Both the position numbers and the translations under genes were made by a program. The notes beneath the pieces are model-generated. The model made no database searches. It saw only the letters and a list, made by a program, of their open reading frames with translations, and was not told the DNA's origin. From assembly GCF_963666745.1 (NCBI RefSeq), contig NZ_OY762961.1:1786001-1850000 (forward strand): a stretch of DNA of 64,000 bases, in the 5' to 3' direction. Each line of letters opens with the position of its first letter. Position 1 is the stretch's first letter. Source of the DNA: an uncultured Desulfuromonas sp. GTDB lineage: Bacteria; Desulfobacterota; Desulfuromonadia; Desulfuromonadales; Desulfuromonadaceae. This document shows positions 44,941 to 55,500 of this stretch, piece after piece.

Positions 44941-46380
44941 CTAGTTTTCACGCAACGCCCGTTCAAAGTTCTGCTTAAGAGGCTCAAGAAGATAATCCAG
45001 TACCGTGCGGGGTTCGGTCCGAATAAAAACCGCCGCCGGCATTCCGGCAGTCAGATACAGATCATTTTCACGCAGCATCTGCTTTTCAAGCTCAACATGG
45101 GCAATATAGGCGGGCTGTTCACCGTAAGGCGTCTGGCGCATCAAGCGGTCTGCGGAAATATAGACAACCGTTCCCTTGATCTTCGGCGTCGTGCGCTGGT
45201 TAAATGCCAGCAGCTGGACATCGGCCGGCTGTCCTTTATACAGATGCGTGATGTCCTTGACCATGATCGGACATTCAATAATCAACGCTGTATCCTTGGG
45301 CACAAGATCCAACAACGGCTGGCCGGGGCTGATGACTCCGCCTTCGGAATGAACCTGCAACGCTACGACTTCTCCGGCGACCGGAGCCGTGACGGTCAGA
45401 CGTTGCCGGGCATCAATGAGCGGAACGAGTTGCTGTTGAAGGTCAAAGAGGCGTTGGCGGATTTCGGCTTGTCGACTGCTGGCCTGTTGCTGGTAGGTGG
45501 TTTGCAGTCCACTGATTCTCAATTCGAATTCAGCGATCTTTTCACGAAGTTCCGCTTGAGAACCTCTGACCTGAGCCTGCTGACCCTGATGCTCGGCAAT
45601 CGCACGCCGCAACTCAAGAATCCGAGTTTTATCAATATAATGGTCCTGATATAAGATCAATTTGGCATCCAGCTCTTCTTGCAGGGTGGCGACAATCTTT
45701 TCTTCCGCCTGCCGACGGGCCTCAAGACTGAGATCCTGCTGATAAAGCTGATCGATCTGCTTACGCAACAAACCCATTTGGGTCAGCAAGGATTGTCGAC
45801 CATTGACAAAAACCTTTTCTTCACTCTCTTTGAGTTCATCATATTTTTCAGTTGCGATACCTTCTTCGCTGGCAGGCCAGACCACTTTTTCCGCCAGATC
45901 CTTTTCTGCCTGAAGACGTGCCTGAGTCAATAACGCGGACATAATCTGCAGCTTTAGCTGGTCTGTTGCCGCAATAATACGAGAGCTGTCGAGCACAATG
46001 AGGGGCTGGCCGGCCTCAACCCGGTCACCGTTACGCACCAGGATTGAACGGACGATTCCCCCTTCAAGATGCTGGACCGTTTTGCGTTCACTATCAACAC
46101 GCACTTCGCCGGAAGCAATAACAGCACCGCTGATCTGGGCTAAGCTGATCCACAATCCGCCACAGCCAAAAAACAGAATGATCACCAACAGCCCGGCATT
46201 GATTAGTCGCCTACGATCAGTAAAATGAATATCGAGTTCTGGAGCAGCAGCTTGCTCATCGCCAAGTTTTTCATAATCTTCTTCACTGATATGGGTCTTA
46301 AAAAAACGGGACCACCATTTGCCCTCAGCAGGTTTTTTACCGGGTTGATCTTGTTCTTTATTATCATCTAGCTCAGACAT
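44941..46380 (-). CDS. HlyD-family membrane fusion protein of the type I secretion system
   Basis: This 479-residue periplasmic adaptor has a cytoplasmic N-terminus, one membrane helix (about 60-85, LLVIILFFGCGGLWISL), a biotinyl-lipoyl-like beta segment (SERKTVQHLEGGIVRSILV), long coiled-coil hairpin helices (about 160-320) and a beta-barrel end (AGMPAAVFIRTEPRTVLDYL). The family signature at the C-terminus matches PrtE/HlyD adaptors. The start MSELDD is preferred over an upstream frame because AAGGAAA precedes it. It sits between the ABC transporter (51 bases) and the TolC-like gene (16 bases). The 10-mer TGTAAGATTT (plus strand) overlaps the start codon region at 46380-46389. Confidence 0.91.
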   Translation of the reverse strand: MSELDDNKEQDQPGKKPAEGKWWSRFFKTHISEEDYEKLGDEQAAAPELDIHFTDRRRLINAGLLVIILFFGCGGLWISLAQISGAVIASGEVRVDSERKTVQHLEGGIVRSILVRNGDRVEAGQPLIVLDSSRIIAATDQLKLQIMSALLTQARLQAEKDLAEKVVWPASEEGIATEKYDELKESEEKVFVNGRQSLLTQMGLLRKQIDQLYQQDLSLEARRQAEEKIVATLQEELDAKLILYQDHYIDKTRILELRRAIAEHQGQQAQVRGSQAELREKIAEFELRISGLQTTYQQQASSRQAEIRQRLFDLQQQLVPLIDARQRLTVTAPVAGEVVALQVHSEGGVISPGQPLLDLVPKDTALIIECPIMVKDITHLYKGQPADVQLLAFNQRTTPKIKGTVVYISADRLMRQTPYGEQPAYIAHVELEKQMLRENDLYLTAGMPAAVFIRTEPRTVLDYLLEPLKQNFERALREN

Positions 46381-46431
46381 GTAAGATTTCCTTATTTTGT
46401 CGGGGCAACGTATTCCCCTCAATGTTTCGGA

Positions 46432-48114
46432 CTATTGCGCAACCCGGCCCTCTGGGCGCTGCGAACTCTGAGCCTCCATAAGTTTGGCAAACACCGCGTC
46501 ACGTGGACCGAACAAAGCCGTCTGGCCGTTTTTCAGCATCAGAATCTTATCCATCCCGGCCAGAAGCGTCGGTTTGTGGGACACAACAATCACAGTGACC
46601 CCATCGCTTTTCAGTGCCGCGAACGCCCTTACCAACGCCGCTTCCCCTTCTTCATCGAGATTGGCATTAGGTTCGTCAAGAATAACCAAACGAGGATCGC
46701 CATAAAGTGCCCGTGCCAAGCCGATACGTTGACGTTGACCACCGGACAACACCGCACCGCCTTCGCCGACGGGAGTATCATAACCGAGAGGAAAATTGAG
46801 AATCATTTCATGAACACCGGCCCGACGGGCGGCGGTAATCACTTTTTCGGAGTCAATGCTGCCGAGACGGGCAATATTTTCTGCAACAGAACCGCTGAAT
46901 AACTCAACATCCTGCGACAAGTACCCCAGCCAGGGACCCAACGCCTGAGGATCCCAGGTATAGATATCCGCCCCGTCGAGACGCACGGTGCCATGCTGTG
47001 GCCGCCAAAGCCCCAGCAACAATCGGCACAGGGTTGATTTTCCGGCACCGGAAGGACCGATCAAGCCCAGGGATTCTCCGGCATTAAGCGAAAAATGAAT
47101 ATCCCGCAAAATTGGAACAATCCCCACGGCAAACGAAACATGTTCCGCTTGAAGATTGCCCTGTGGCGGAGGAAGTTCCATGGTTTCCCGTTTGTCAATA
47201 TCCGTCAGCAAGGTGTCCAGTCGGCTCCAGGCACCGCGAGCTTCAATCATGCTTTTCCACGAACTGATCCCCATCTGTACGGGAGCCAGTGCCTTGCCCA
47301 TGATAATGGAGGAAGCAATCATGCACCCTGCGGTCGCTTCACCCTTTAAGGTCAACCAAGCGCCGACACCATAAATAAACACCTGCATCGACTGCCGCAG
47401 CCAGCTCGACAGCGATTGAATCAGGCCGGATTGCCGACTCGCTTCCGTCTGCAATTTTGTCACGCTGTCATTGTAGCCTTGCCATTTTTGCGTCGCGGCG
47501 GCCACCATCCCCAGACAACCGACGGTATGAGCATTGCGCCGTGCGATATCGACAAATTTCATGGCAAAACCATTGACCGTATTGGCCGTATCCAACGGTT
47601 TACGGGTCATCCGTTCATTGAGCACAGCAAACACAATGAGCAGCACCGCGCCACCCGTGGCGACCAGGCCGAGCAACGGATGCAGCAGGTAGATCACCGC
47701 AAGAAAAATCGGCGACCAGGGGATATCGAATAACGTGAAAATGGCACTACCGGCAAAAAAATTTCGCAACAGATTGACGTCTCGCAACGAGGCTTGCTGG
47801 GTTGAGGGCTGCGCATGAACGGATTGTTTAATCAGCTGATCGAGAACCGTCGCGCTGAGGCACTGATCAATTTCAACACCACAGCGCACCAACAAACGGG
47901 AACGGATAAATTCCAGAGCGGCCATGACGATCAAAGAAACCACAGCCGCCAGAGTGAGTGCATAAAGCGTCGGCAAACTGTAACTGGCAAGGACCCGGTC
48001 ATAAATCTGCAACATGTATAATGGGAAGGTCAGTTGCAATACATTGATAAACAGACTGAACAGGGCGCCGTAAACCAGATAGGGACGCCATTGCCTAAAA
48101 AATTCTTTCATCAT
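46432..48114 (-). CDS. Type I secretion ABC transporter, PrtD family
   Basis: This 560-residue ABC exporter has six membrane helices in the first 320 residues and an ATPase domain with Walker A GPSGAGKST (near residue 350), signature LSGGQRQRIGLARAL, Walker B RLVILDEPNANLD and the switch His in VVVSHKP. It has no N-terminal C39 or C39-like domain, so it belongs to the PrtD group rather than HlyB or LapB types. The start is the double ATG near 48114 with AAGGA 6 bases before. It begins the operon transporter-adaptor-duct-kinase and is the natural exporter for the surrounding giants, which lack signal peptides. The pairing with those substrates is inferred from position. Confidence 0.92.
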   Translation of the reverse strand: MMKEFFRQWRPYLVYGALFSLFINVLQLTFPLYMLQIYDRVLASYSLPTLYALTLAAVVSLIVMAALEFIRSRLLVRCGVEIDQCLSATVLDQLIKQSVHAQPSTQQASLRDVNLLRNFFAGSAIFTLFDIPWSPIFLAVIYLLHPLLGLVATGGAVLLIVFAVLNERMTRKPLDTANTVNGFAMKFVDIARRNAHTVGCLGMVAAATQKWQGYNDSVTKLQTEASRQSGLIQSLSSWLRQSMQVFIYGVGAWLTLKGEATAGCMIASSIIMGKALAPVQMGISSWKSMIEARGAWSRLDTLLTDIDKRETMELPPPQGNLQAEHVSFAVGIVPILRDIHFSLNAGESLGLIGPSGAGKSTLCRLLLGLWRPQHGTVRLDGADIYTWDPQALGPWLGYLSQDVELFSGSVAENIARLGSIDSEKVITAARRAGVHEMILNFPLGYDTPVGEGGAVLSGGQRQRIGLARALYGDPRLVILDEPNANLDEEGEAALVRAFAALKSDGVTVIVVSHKPTLLAGMDKILMLKNGQTALFGPRDAVFAKLMEAQSSQRPEGRVAQ

Positions 48115-48661
48115 TGTTCCTTCATTGTGACCATGCAAAAGATAAAAAGAAGTGATGTCACGAATAAAACAGACCTATCAATTGTCATACAGATCGGCAC
48201 CGGAAATTGACAGAATTCCGGTTTATGATCTGGCGAACCTTCACGGGACGGAGCACATGGTAACACTGCTGTCTTTCAGTTTCAAACAAGTGCTACCTGT
48301 TATCGAAAAAGATAATTTTGTTTCGGCGGCTTGAATAGCCCATGACAGCTTGAAACTGCGATTAGACAGAAAGGCTCGCTGTTGGTTCCATTGAGAAAAT
48401 TGCAATCCATTGGTTTACCTGTTGTGACCTGCCTCCTATGATTATCTCTAAGGTGCTTGGCAATTAAACGGTCCAGCGTACCTGCCAAGATACGACACTC
48501 GGGCGATGTCGTTCTTATCTCATCATATGGTGAGTTAATTTGACGAAGCATCTCAGGGCAAGAGCATCATCTGAATATTTGCAAGAACTAAAAGCTCTGC
48601 CTTTCCTGAATAACAAAAATTTTTATTGTGTACAACACCTGTGGTTTTGCATCTTGACTCT
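48115..48661. other. Intergenic region upstream of the type I secretion operon
   Basis: About 550 bases between the lipoprotein stop and the transporter start. The short frames in it have no ribosome-binding sites and no recognisable products. The promoter of the transporter operon should be here; I could not single out hexamers. No copy of TGTAAGATTT was found in it. Confidence 0.5.
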
Positions 48662-49495
48662 TTATTGTTTAATTCCCATAAAGACTGCACCTTGTTGTAG
48701 ATTTTCTGTCGTCAGCAACAAATACAAACGATCGAGATCAGGATTCGCCTCTCCGTCCGCATCCGTAAACGGAGCAAGTATCGCCAGTCCGGTTAGATAA
48801 TCTCCAGAGCAGACACCAGCTTCGACGGCATTGACATAATTGTTCTCATCCCAAATCACTTCGTAAAGGTTCCCCTCCAAAGCGGGAGATAATGCTCCGG
48901 CAAAGGTACAGTAGGGATTAAGGCTGTTTTCAACAGTAAACGTTCCGTCGGGAGCCACTGTCACAGTGCGCGTTCCCTCTTCACCGTAGTTACCGACCCA
49001 GACGCCGGCCAGACTCTCCAAATGAGCAGGTCCAGCGTAAATGGGATTTTCCGTCAAGGAAACACTTTCTTCAATAGAATTGGCCGTATTGACCGTCATG
49101 GTAAGGTCCAGTTCCGTGGTGCAATCCCCTCGAATTGAAGCAGCTTCTCCATCACTGCTGGTGGAAACAGGGTAAAGATAGCCACTGCCGCTGAAATCGT
49201 TCTGGTTTTCATATGTTACATCAATAAACAAACCGAGTTTCTGCGGCACATAACTCTCATCCATCTCCATAACCCAGAGCTCGCTATCATCCTCGGATAA
49301 AGCGAGAATTTTACGCTCCATACTGGTGCCACTCCAAACCCCCATAAAAGAGATCACTGAGTCATCAGGTGGAACCGTATCATCCGTAACGGAAGAATTA
49401 TCGGACGTCACTGAGGTGCTGCCACCACCGCCGCCACAACCTGATAACGCCAGGATCAGGAGTAGAGCCACATATGAATTGAAGACCAGACGCAT
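48662..49495 (-). CDS. Lipoprotein downstream of giant G3
   Basis: This 277-residue protein has a signal peptide ending in the lipobox LALSGC followed by a glycine run, so it should be lipid-anchored. The mature part has a disordered Ser/Asp linker (about 25-48) and two related beta units beginning GVWSGTSMERK and GVWVGNYGEEG, which suggest an internal duplication. I do not recognise a family. GGGGAGG lies 7 bases before the ATG. The gene begins 28 bases after the giant G3 stop codon on the same strand and is almost certainly cotranscribed with it, so it may anchor, retain or chaperone G3 at the cell surface. Confidence 0.75.
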   Translation of the reverse strand: MRLVFNSYVALLLILALSGCGGGGGSTSVTSDNSSVTDDTVPPDDSVISFMGVWSGTSMERKILALSEDDSELWVMEMDESYVPQKLGLFIDVTYENQNDFSGSGYLYPVSTSSDGEAASIRGDCTTELDLTMTVNTANSIEESVSLTENPIYAGPAHLESLAGVWVGNYGEEGTRTVTVAPDGTFTVENSLNPYCTFAGALSPALEGNLYEVIWDENNYVNAVEAGVCSGDYLTGLAILAPFTDADGEANPDLDRLYLLLTTENLQQGAVFMGIKQ

Positions 49496-49523
49496 TAAGA
49501 ACCTCCCCTTTTACTTCCTTCGA

Positions 49524-52500
49524 TTAAAACCAAACGCCCTGAAGATCATCGTTAACAGGAACCGCTCCGAGCAACGTAAGCGGCATCACACCGAGTACTC
49601 CATTGATAGACAGCTCTTGCGCATCAGGATTTGTGTCATAGGCACCATTATCAGTCAGAGCAATCTGGATCAATGTCTCGTTCTCGATGGTTTCGATAGA
49701 TGTCGCCAGATTGATCCAGGAATCTTCATTTGGCACCCAAAAACCATTAAGTTCCGGCGTGCCAGAAATTTTCAGGGTCAGACCAACCTCCGCTCCGGAG
49801 GTGGCACTGACAGCTGACATGCTTGACTGAGCATATTCGCTGAAACGGCCGGGCAACGTTTCCGGATCCAGAACAGGATCAATACTGAACGAAGTCAATA
49901 TTGCGCTACTGTCACTACTGATTTCGGCCGTAAGGTCTCCAATCTTATGGAGGAAGTACGCTGGGGCACCAGGATCACTAATGATGCCGTTTGCCACACC
50001 ATCTGAATCAAAGACACCTCCATCCTCGATCTGGAAATCGAGTCTGATCATTCCTTCTTCATAGACGATTTTTCCACCATATTCTTCACTCGCCAGATTG
50101 ACCCAGTCCCCGCTGTTCGTCTGTTTCCAATAACCGTTAATACTCAAGGCATCGTCAACATAGAGACTAAACGTTTCGATCTGACCAGCGTCAGCGACAT
50201 CAACGATAAAACGGATGAGGCCAAGCGGAGCAAGTGCTCCTTCCGGCAAATTATCAGGCGCATCAATCTGACCGATATAAAGAATACTCGCCTGATTATC
50301 ATCGGATTCGTTGATCCTCCCCGAGGAAGAGTCGGCCACCAAGGTAATATAGGTTTGTAAAGGATCGCCATTGCTGTTGAAATAATCCATCTCGGAAAAT
50401 TGTACTGAGGTCACATCAGCCTGTTGTGCGTCAGGAATACCGTCGCCATTGCCGTCTCCGGTTGCACTACCATCCTCTCCGAGGGAAGGCACAGCACTTT
50501 CCTCTCCCAAAGAGACGCCGTCCTTGTCATCATCTGAATCCGGGCTAGAAGGATCGTTTGTGCCAGGAGGAATCACCGCGGGATTTTCATCGATATCCAA
50601 TACATTCACAGTCACGGGCAGTGTGTCGCTTAACAAGCCGTCTGTGACCATGACCTGGACCTCGTATGTATTATTTGAATCGCTGTCGGCTGGGTTTTCG
50701 TAATCCGGCGCATGGCTGAAAACCAACACACCGGTTTGACTGTCGATTTGGAACAGTGTCTGATCATTCCCCCCGGAAAGGGAATAGATCAGCGTATCAG
50801 TAATGTCCTGATCAGAGGCGATCACCGTGGTAACTACGGTGGAGTTCTCGTAGAGATTGAAAGTGACAAATCCCTCGCTCGTGTTACGGATGATAACGGG
50901 AGCCTCATTGACGTTCGTGACATGGATAGACAGTGATTGCGTGGCACTGGCACCCAAAGTGTCCGTTGCGGTGACTTCAACCAGATAAACATTATTTCCG
51001 TCGCTGTCTTCGGGGATTTCATAGTCTGGTGCAGTGTTAAACAGGAGGAGACCACTGCTGCTATCGATCTGGAACAACGCCTGATCATCGCCCCCGGAGA
51101 TGGAATAGGTCAGTACGCTGTCACTATCCGGATCGACCGCGATCACGGTTGTGACAACAGAGCTGTTTTCGTTACTGCTTAAAAAAACAATGTCTTCGCC
51201 ATAACTGCTGGTGATAACGGGGACTTCATTGGCATTTGTGACATTGACTGACAGCAGTTGACTGTCAGTTGCACCAGATCCGTCGGTCACGGTAACAATG
51301 ACTTGATAACTATTGTCTTCGCCATTGTCGATCGGGCGTTCATAATCCGGGGCGTTTTTGAATGCTAATATGCCGCTGTTGACATCGATACTGAACAAAT
51401 CCCGATCATCACCGCCGGTAATTGAAAAGGTGGCCGTATCATCAGGGTCTTCATCTGAGGCGGAAAAAGCCGTGATAACGGTTCGATTTTCTGTACTGAC
51501 GACAGTTCCGGTTTCACCGCCGCCAAAGCTGGTGATAACAGGAGCGTCATTAACATTGGCGATCAGCCGCTCGGCACTGATGAATTCGGTTGTGCCGCCT
51601 TGCGTGTCGGTCGTTATGGCGATAACGCGAACCGAAGAACCGACATAGGACTGTGAATCCGGGATAGCCAGGGTGTCTGTCGTGGCTGAAAGTATATTTG
51701 TCCAGCCACTCCCGTTATTGATTTGCCACTGATAGGTACCCGTGACGGTGCCATCGACATCAGTGATATCCGCCAGACTTGCGGTTAGGTTGCCCCCCTC
51801 TTCAGCCGTACCCGTAATCGTTGCGGATCCGCTGGCTTCATCTTCGACGTTCTCTATCGTCATCGTTAAATAAAGTGTCTGCGCTGGTACATAGAGAAGT
51901 TGTCCATCGGCAGTCGTGAAGGGCATAAGTTCCATCAGATCTATTCGGAACTGATCCGTGCCGTAAAAATCCTGATCCGGCGTGTAGGTATATTCGTATT
52001 CTCCGGAGGGGGTAATAACAGGACCGCTAATCACCCCGTGCTGGGGCGAAAATTCATAATGATCGTAATTGTGTTCCTCCGTGGGCACAGGGGCGCTGAG
52101 GAGGATGGTATAGGAAGTGTCCTCGGCAATCGTGATGCTTAGAGTGTTATCGGGCGCGGATGGAGGCAGAGACGAGGGATCATTGATCACGCTTGCCGTA
52201 TCTTCGTACGAAGCGGTGACGCTGCCGGTCACAAAGGTTGTTATGCCGCCTTCTACATCTTCCGTTGTAAAAACACAACGATAGGTTCCACCCATGGCGT
52301 AGAAGGTTGTCGTATCCCCTTCCCCGCCGCCTAAATCATCCCAAGAAGTACCGTCATAAGTTCTTTGCCACAGAAAGTTTGTCCGAATGATGGCTCCATC
52401 TACGTCGATGACATCTGTCAGACTAGCGGTTACTGCGCCTCCATCATTATTAATGCTGACCGTTCCCGTGGCATCATCCTGAGCACTGGTCACAGCCAGA

Positions 52501-55500
52501 ATCACCGTTTCAGTCACCGGCGCTGAGTTACCGACCACTCCCACGCTGAAACTGTCTGTACCATGGTAATCAGCATCCGGCGTATAGGTATATTCTCCAG
52601 TCGTCGCGTTAATAATGACAGTTCCGTGTGTGGGTTCGGTTTCCACGGAGTAGCTCAGGGGACTGTCCGGGTCGCTGGCAACAATCGTATAGGTATAGGG
52701 GGTATCCTCAGCAAGAGTCACAGGATCACTTCCTGCAACGGAGTGAAGAATCGTCTGATCGTCTACCGGAATGACCGTGATCTCAAATTGTTGATTACTC
52801 ACTGAAGCCCCGTCATCATCCGCCAGACTGAAGACAAAACCGTCACTCGTGGTTTCACTGCCGTCATGGGCATACATGAAGATACGGTTATCAATATCTT
52901 GTTGCGTGAATGTGCTGCCAGCCGTCAGGGCATTTTCTGTGCCATTGAGAGTTCCACTTTTGTCCGTATCGAGCCACAAAGTGCCGTGTGCAACCGCAGA
53001 GGCGATGGAGTAGGTCAAAGCGCTTCCGGAATCATCAGGATCGGTTTCATGCAGAACACTTGCCGTAATCCTGATTGCCCCGCCTTCAAGAACACTGAGG
53101 GAATTAATGTCCACACTCGGCGCATCATTCACACCCGGCGTTGGATCGATCTGATAGCCCAGAAGCTCACCAGTTACGGACACCATGGAGGTTGCACTAT
53201 CCGCAGTTGTGTTGTAGGTGTGTACAGCCTCTGAGTCAGTAAAAATGAGGTCGGAGGAGTCGTCAACGGCATAAACCGTTAAAAAATGCTTTTCTCCCGC
53301 GTATTCAGAGACAGGAGTAAAACGAAGCAACGTGTCTTTACTCAACAGAAGTCCGGCAGTCTCAGAGACACTGCCGATCTCACACCAATTGCTTCCGTCG
53401 GTACTGTACTCCCAGACACCTTCTTCAGCAGTAACAGAGTTGTCCGTAACAACGATACCGGCCAGATTGTCATTATCAACATCGTCAAAACTCGGACTCA
53501 TAAGAGAAAAAACCGATTCTGGCAGATCGGCACAGGCTGTCGCAGCCGCCGCAAAAGACGGAGCAACATTAACGTCAAAGACCCCGGTCACGCTGTCTTC
53601 ACCAATGTCCAACGCAAAACGCGATTCCCAGATATCAATATCCAGTCCATTGATTTCAGCGTCAATCGACAGAAGCGGCCCGATATCGTAATCGAAGAGG
53701 GTAAAAGTCAACTCCGGTAAGCCGGGAAACAGTTCGGAAAGAGGAATATTGACGGCTGCACTCAGCGCCGTCCTGAGATAGTCCAGGCTCAGACCATAGT
53801 TATAGCCCAGTTCCGTATCGTTCGAGAACATGGCGCTCGGTACGATCTGCACTTTGTAATCAATCACACCATCGTGGTTGGTGTCGTATTGTGAAGCCTC
53901 CAAAATGTTCAGGCTGTCAGCCTCACTCGCCCGAAATGAGAGAGTCACACAGTCGGCATCAGTTTCTCCCGTTTCAGTGAAAGTCACCTCGAAGGCCATG
54001 TCATCGACGGTCAGGGTGAATTCCTGAGAGAAATCGGTGAAAGAAGAGATATCGTAATCCAACTTTTCCTGCTCGAACTGAAAATCAAGATACTTCTGCA
54101 CTTGTGCCGCAGTAGCGCCATCGACTTCAACAATTCTCAGCAGCGTCTCAAGGCTAAGATCTGCGTCAAAGGGGTTCGTCAACTCGGGGGGGATGACCTG
54201 ACCAATTTCTGCCGTCAGCGCGGCAAGGACCTGTTTGATGATGAACGCGGCGACACTGTCAACATCCATTGTCGCCCTGTAGACCGGGCCGGTGTCTCCT
54301 GACGAGATATAAAGACCGAACGATGCGGTATCCTCGGTGATGTCTGCGTCGGTATAAGGCTCAAATAAAAGGGACCAGCTGTCTGGATTTTCAGGATCAT
54401 TGATAATGTCGTCAGAATTGAAGTCTAACGTGTTGAGATGGAAAAGCCCATCGCTTCCCCCTTGGGTCATGTCGACGATGACAAATGAGCCGGTTTCGTA
54501 GGAACCGCCAATGCCACCAAGAAAACCCTCCAGCATATCCAGGGCGTTGAGAGCAAATTCTGAGGTCGCGTTCTGAATAAGATCAGCCAGCAGAGCTTCC
54601 GGGTTCTCAGCGCTATGTTCAATCATCCAATCCTGCAACCAATCAGTCGCAAACAAATCGCTGATTACATCCCCCAGATTGATTGTCGCATTGGTGAAGA
54701 TACTGGCCAATTGTTCAAAATTTACAGCTTCCAGACCTTCGTCGTAATAATAGTCGTTGATGATTTGAGCAATACTCAAGTTTGAAGCAACGTAGGACGA
54801 GTCGATGGCGTGACGCACGGCATAGGCATCTGATGCCTCATACAGTGCGACAAGGTCCTCCCGACTCAGATAGGTTCCGTCGGTCAGAATTGTCGGCAGA
54901 TTGAGCTCCAGACTTTCGATCATCCCTTGGGTGAGGCCGCTGATGATCCCCGACAGCCTGTCAGACAACAGATCATCTGGAGACACTGAGACCAGTCCGT
55001 CGAGTATGGACAAACCGCCATCGAGTTCAGTGTCAAGACTGACAATCGTCAACTCATCAACCGGAAGCGCAGGGATCTCGATATCGACGCTCTCCGGAAA
55101 AATAAACAGTTCATCGTAAGGAACGATATGATCGAGCATCTCAATACTGATTGAGGTATTCAATGAGCGATTGGCATTATCGACAAAGTCCAGCAACTCC
55201 CCCAGATCGGGATCAATTAGCAGGCCAAGCAGATCTGACAGCAGTGGTTGAATAAGATTGACATCCGCCCCGCTGAAATCGAACTGTAAATTGGTCCCAC
55301 TGGTTGAAATCATCGGATTGAAATTGAAACTCCCCTCGGGGTTACCATCGAGAGAGATCGTCACCCCCGGCAGATTGAGCTCGCCATCAAAATCAAGATC
55401 AAGCTCAGCACCAACGTCGTAAAGCAGCTTGACACTAAATGAAATATTGGGGCTGGCGGTACTGAAAGCCACCACATCGCCGTCTGTCACGTTTACTAAC

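Noticed and set aside
48152-48800. Short frames upstream of the type I secretion operon
   Set aside because: No start signals, no recognisable products, and AT-driven composition.
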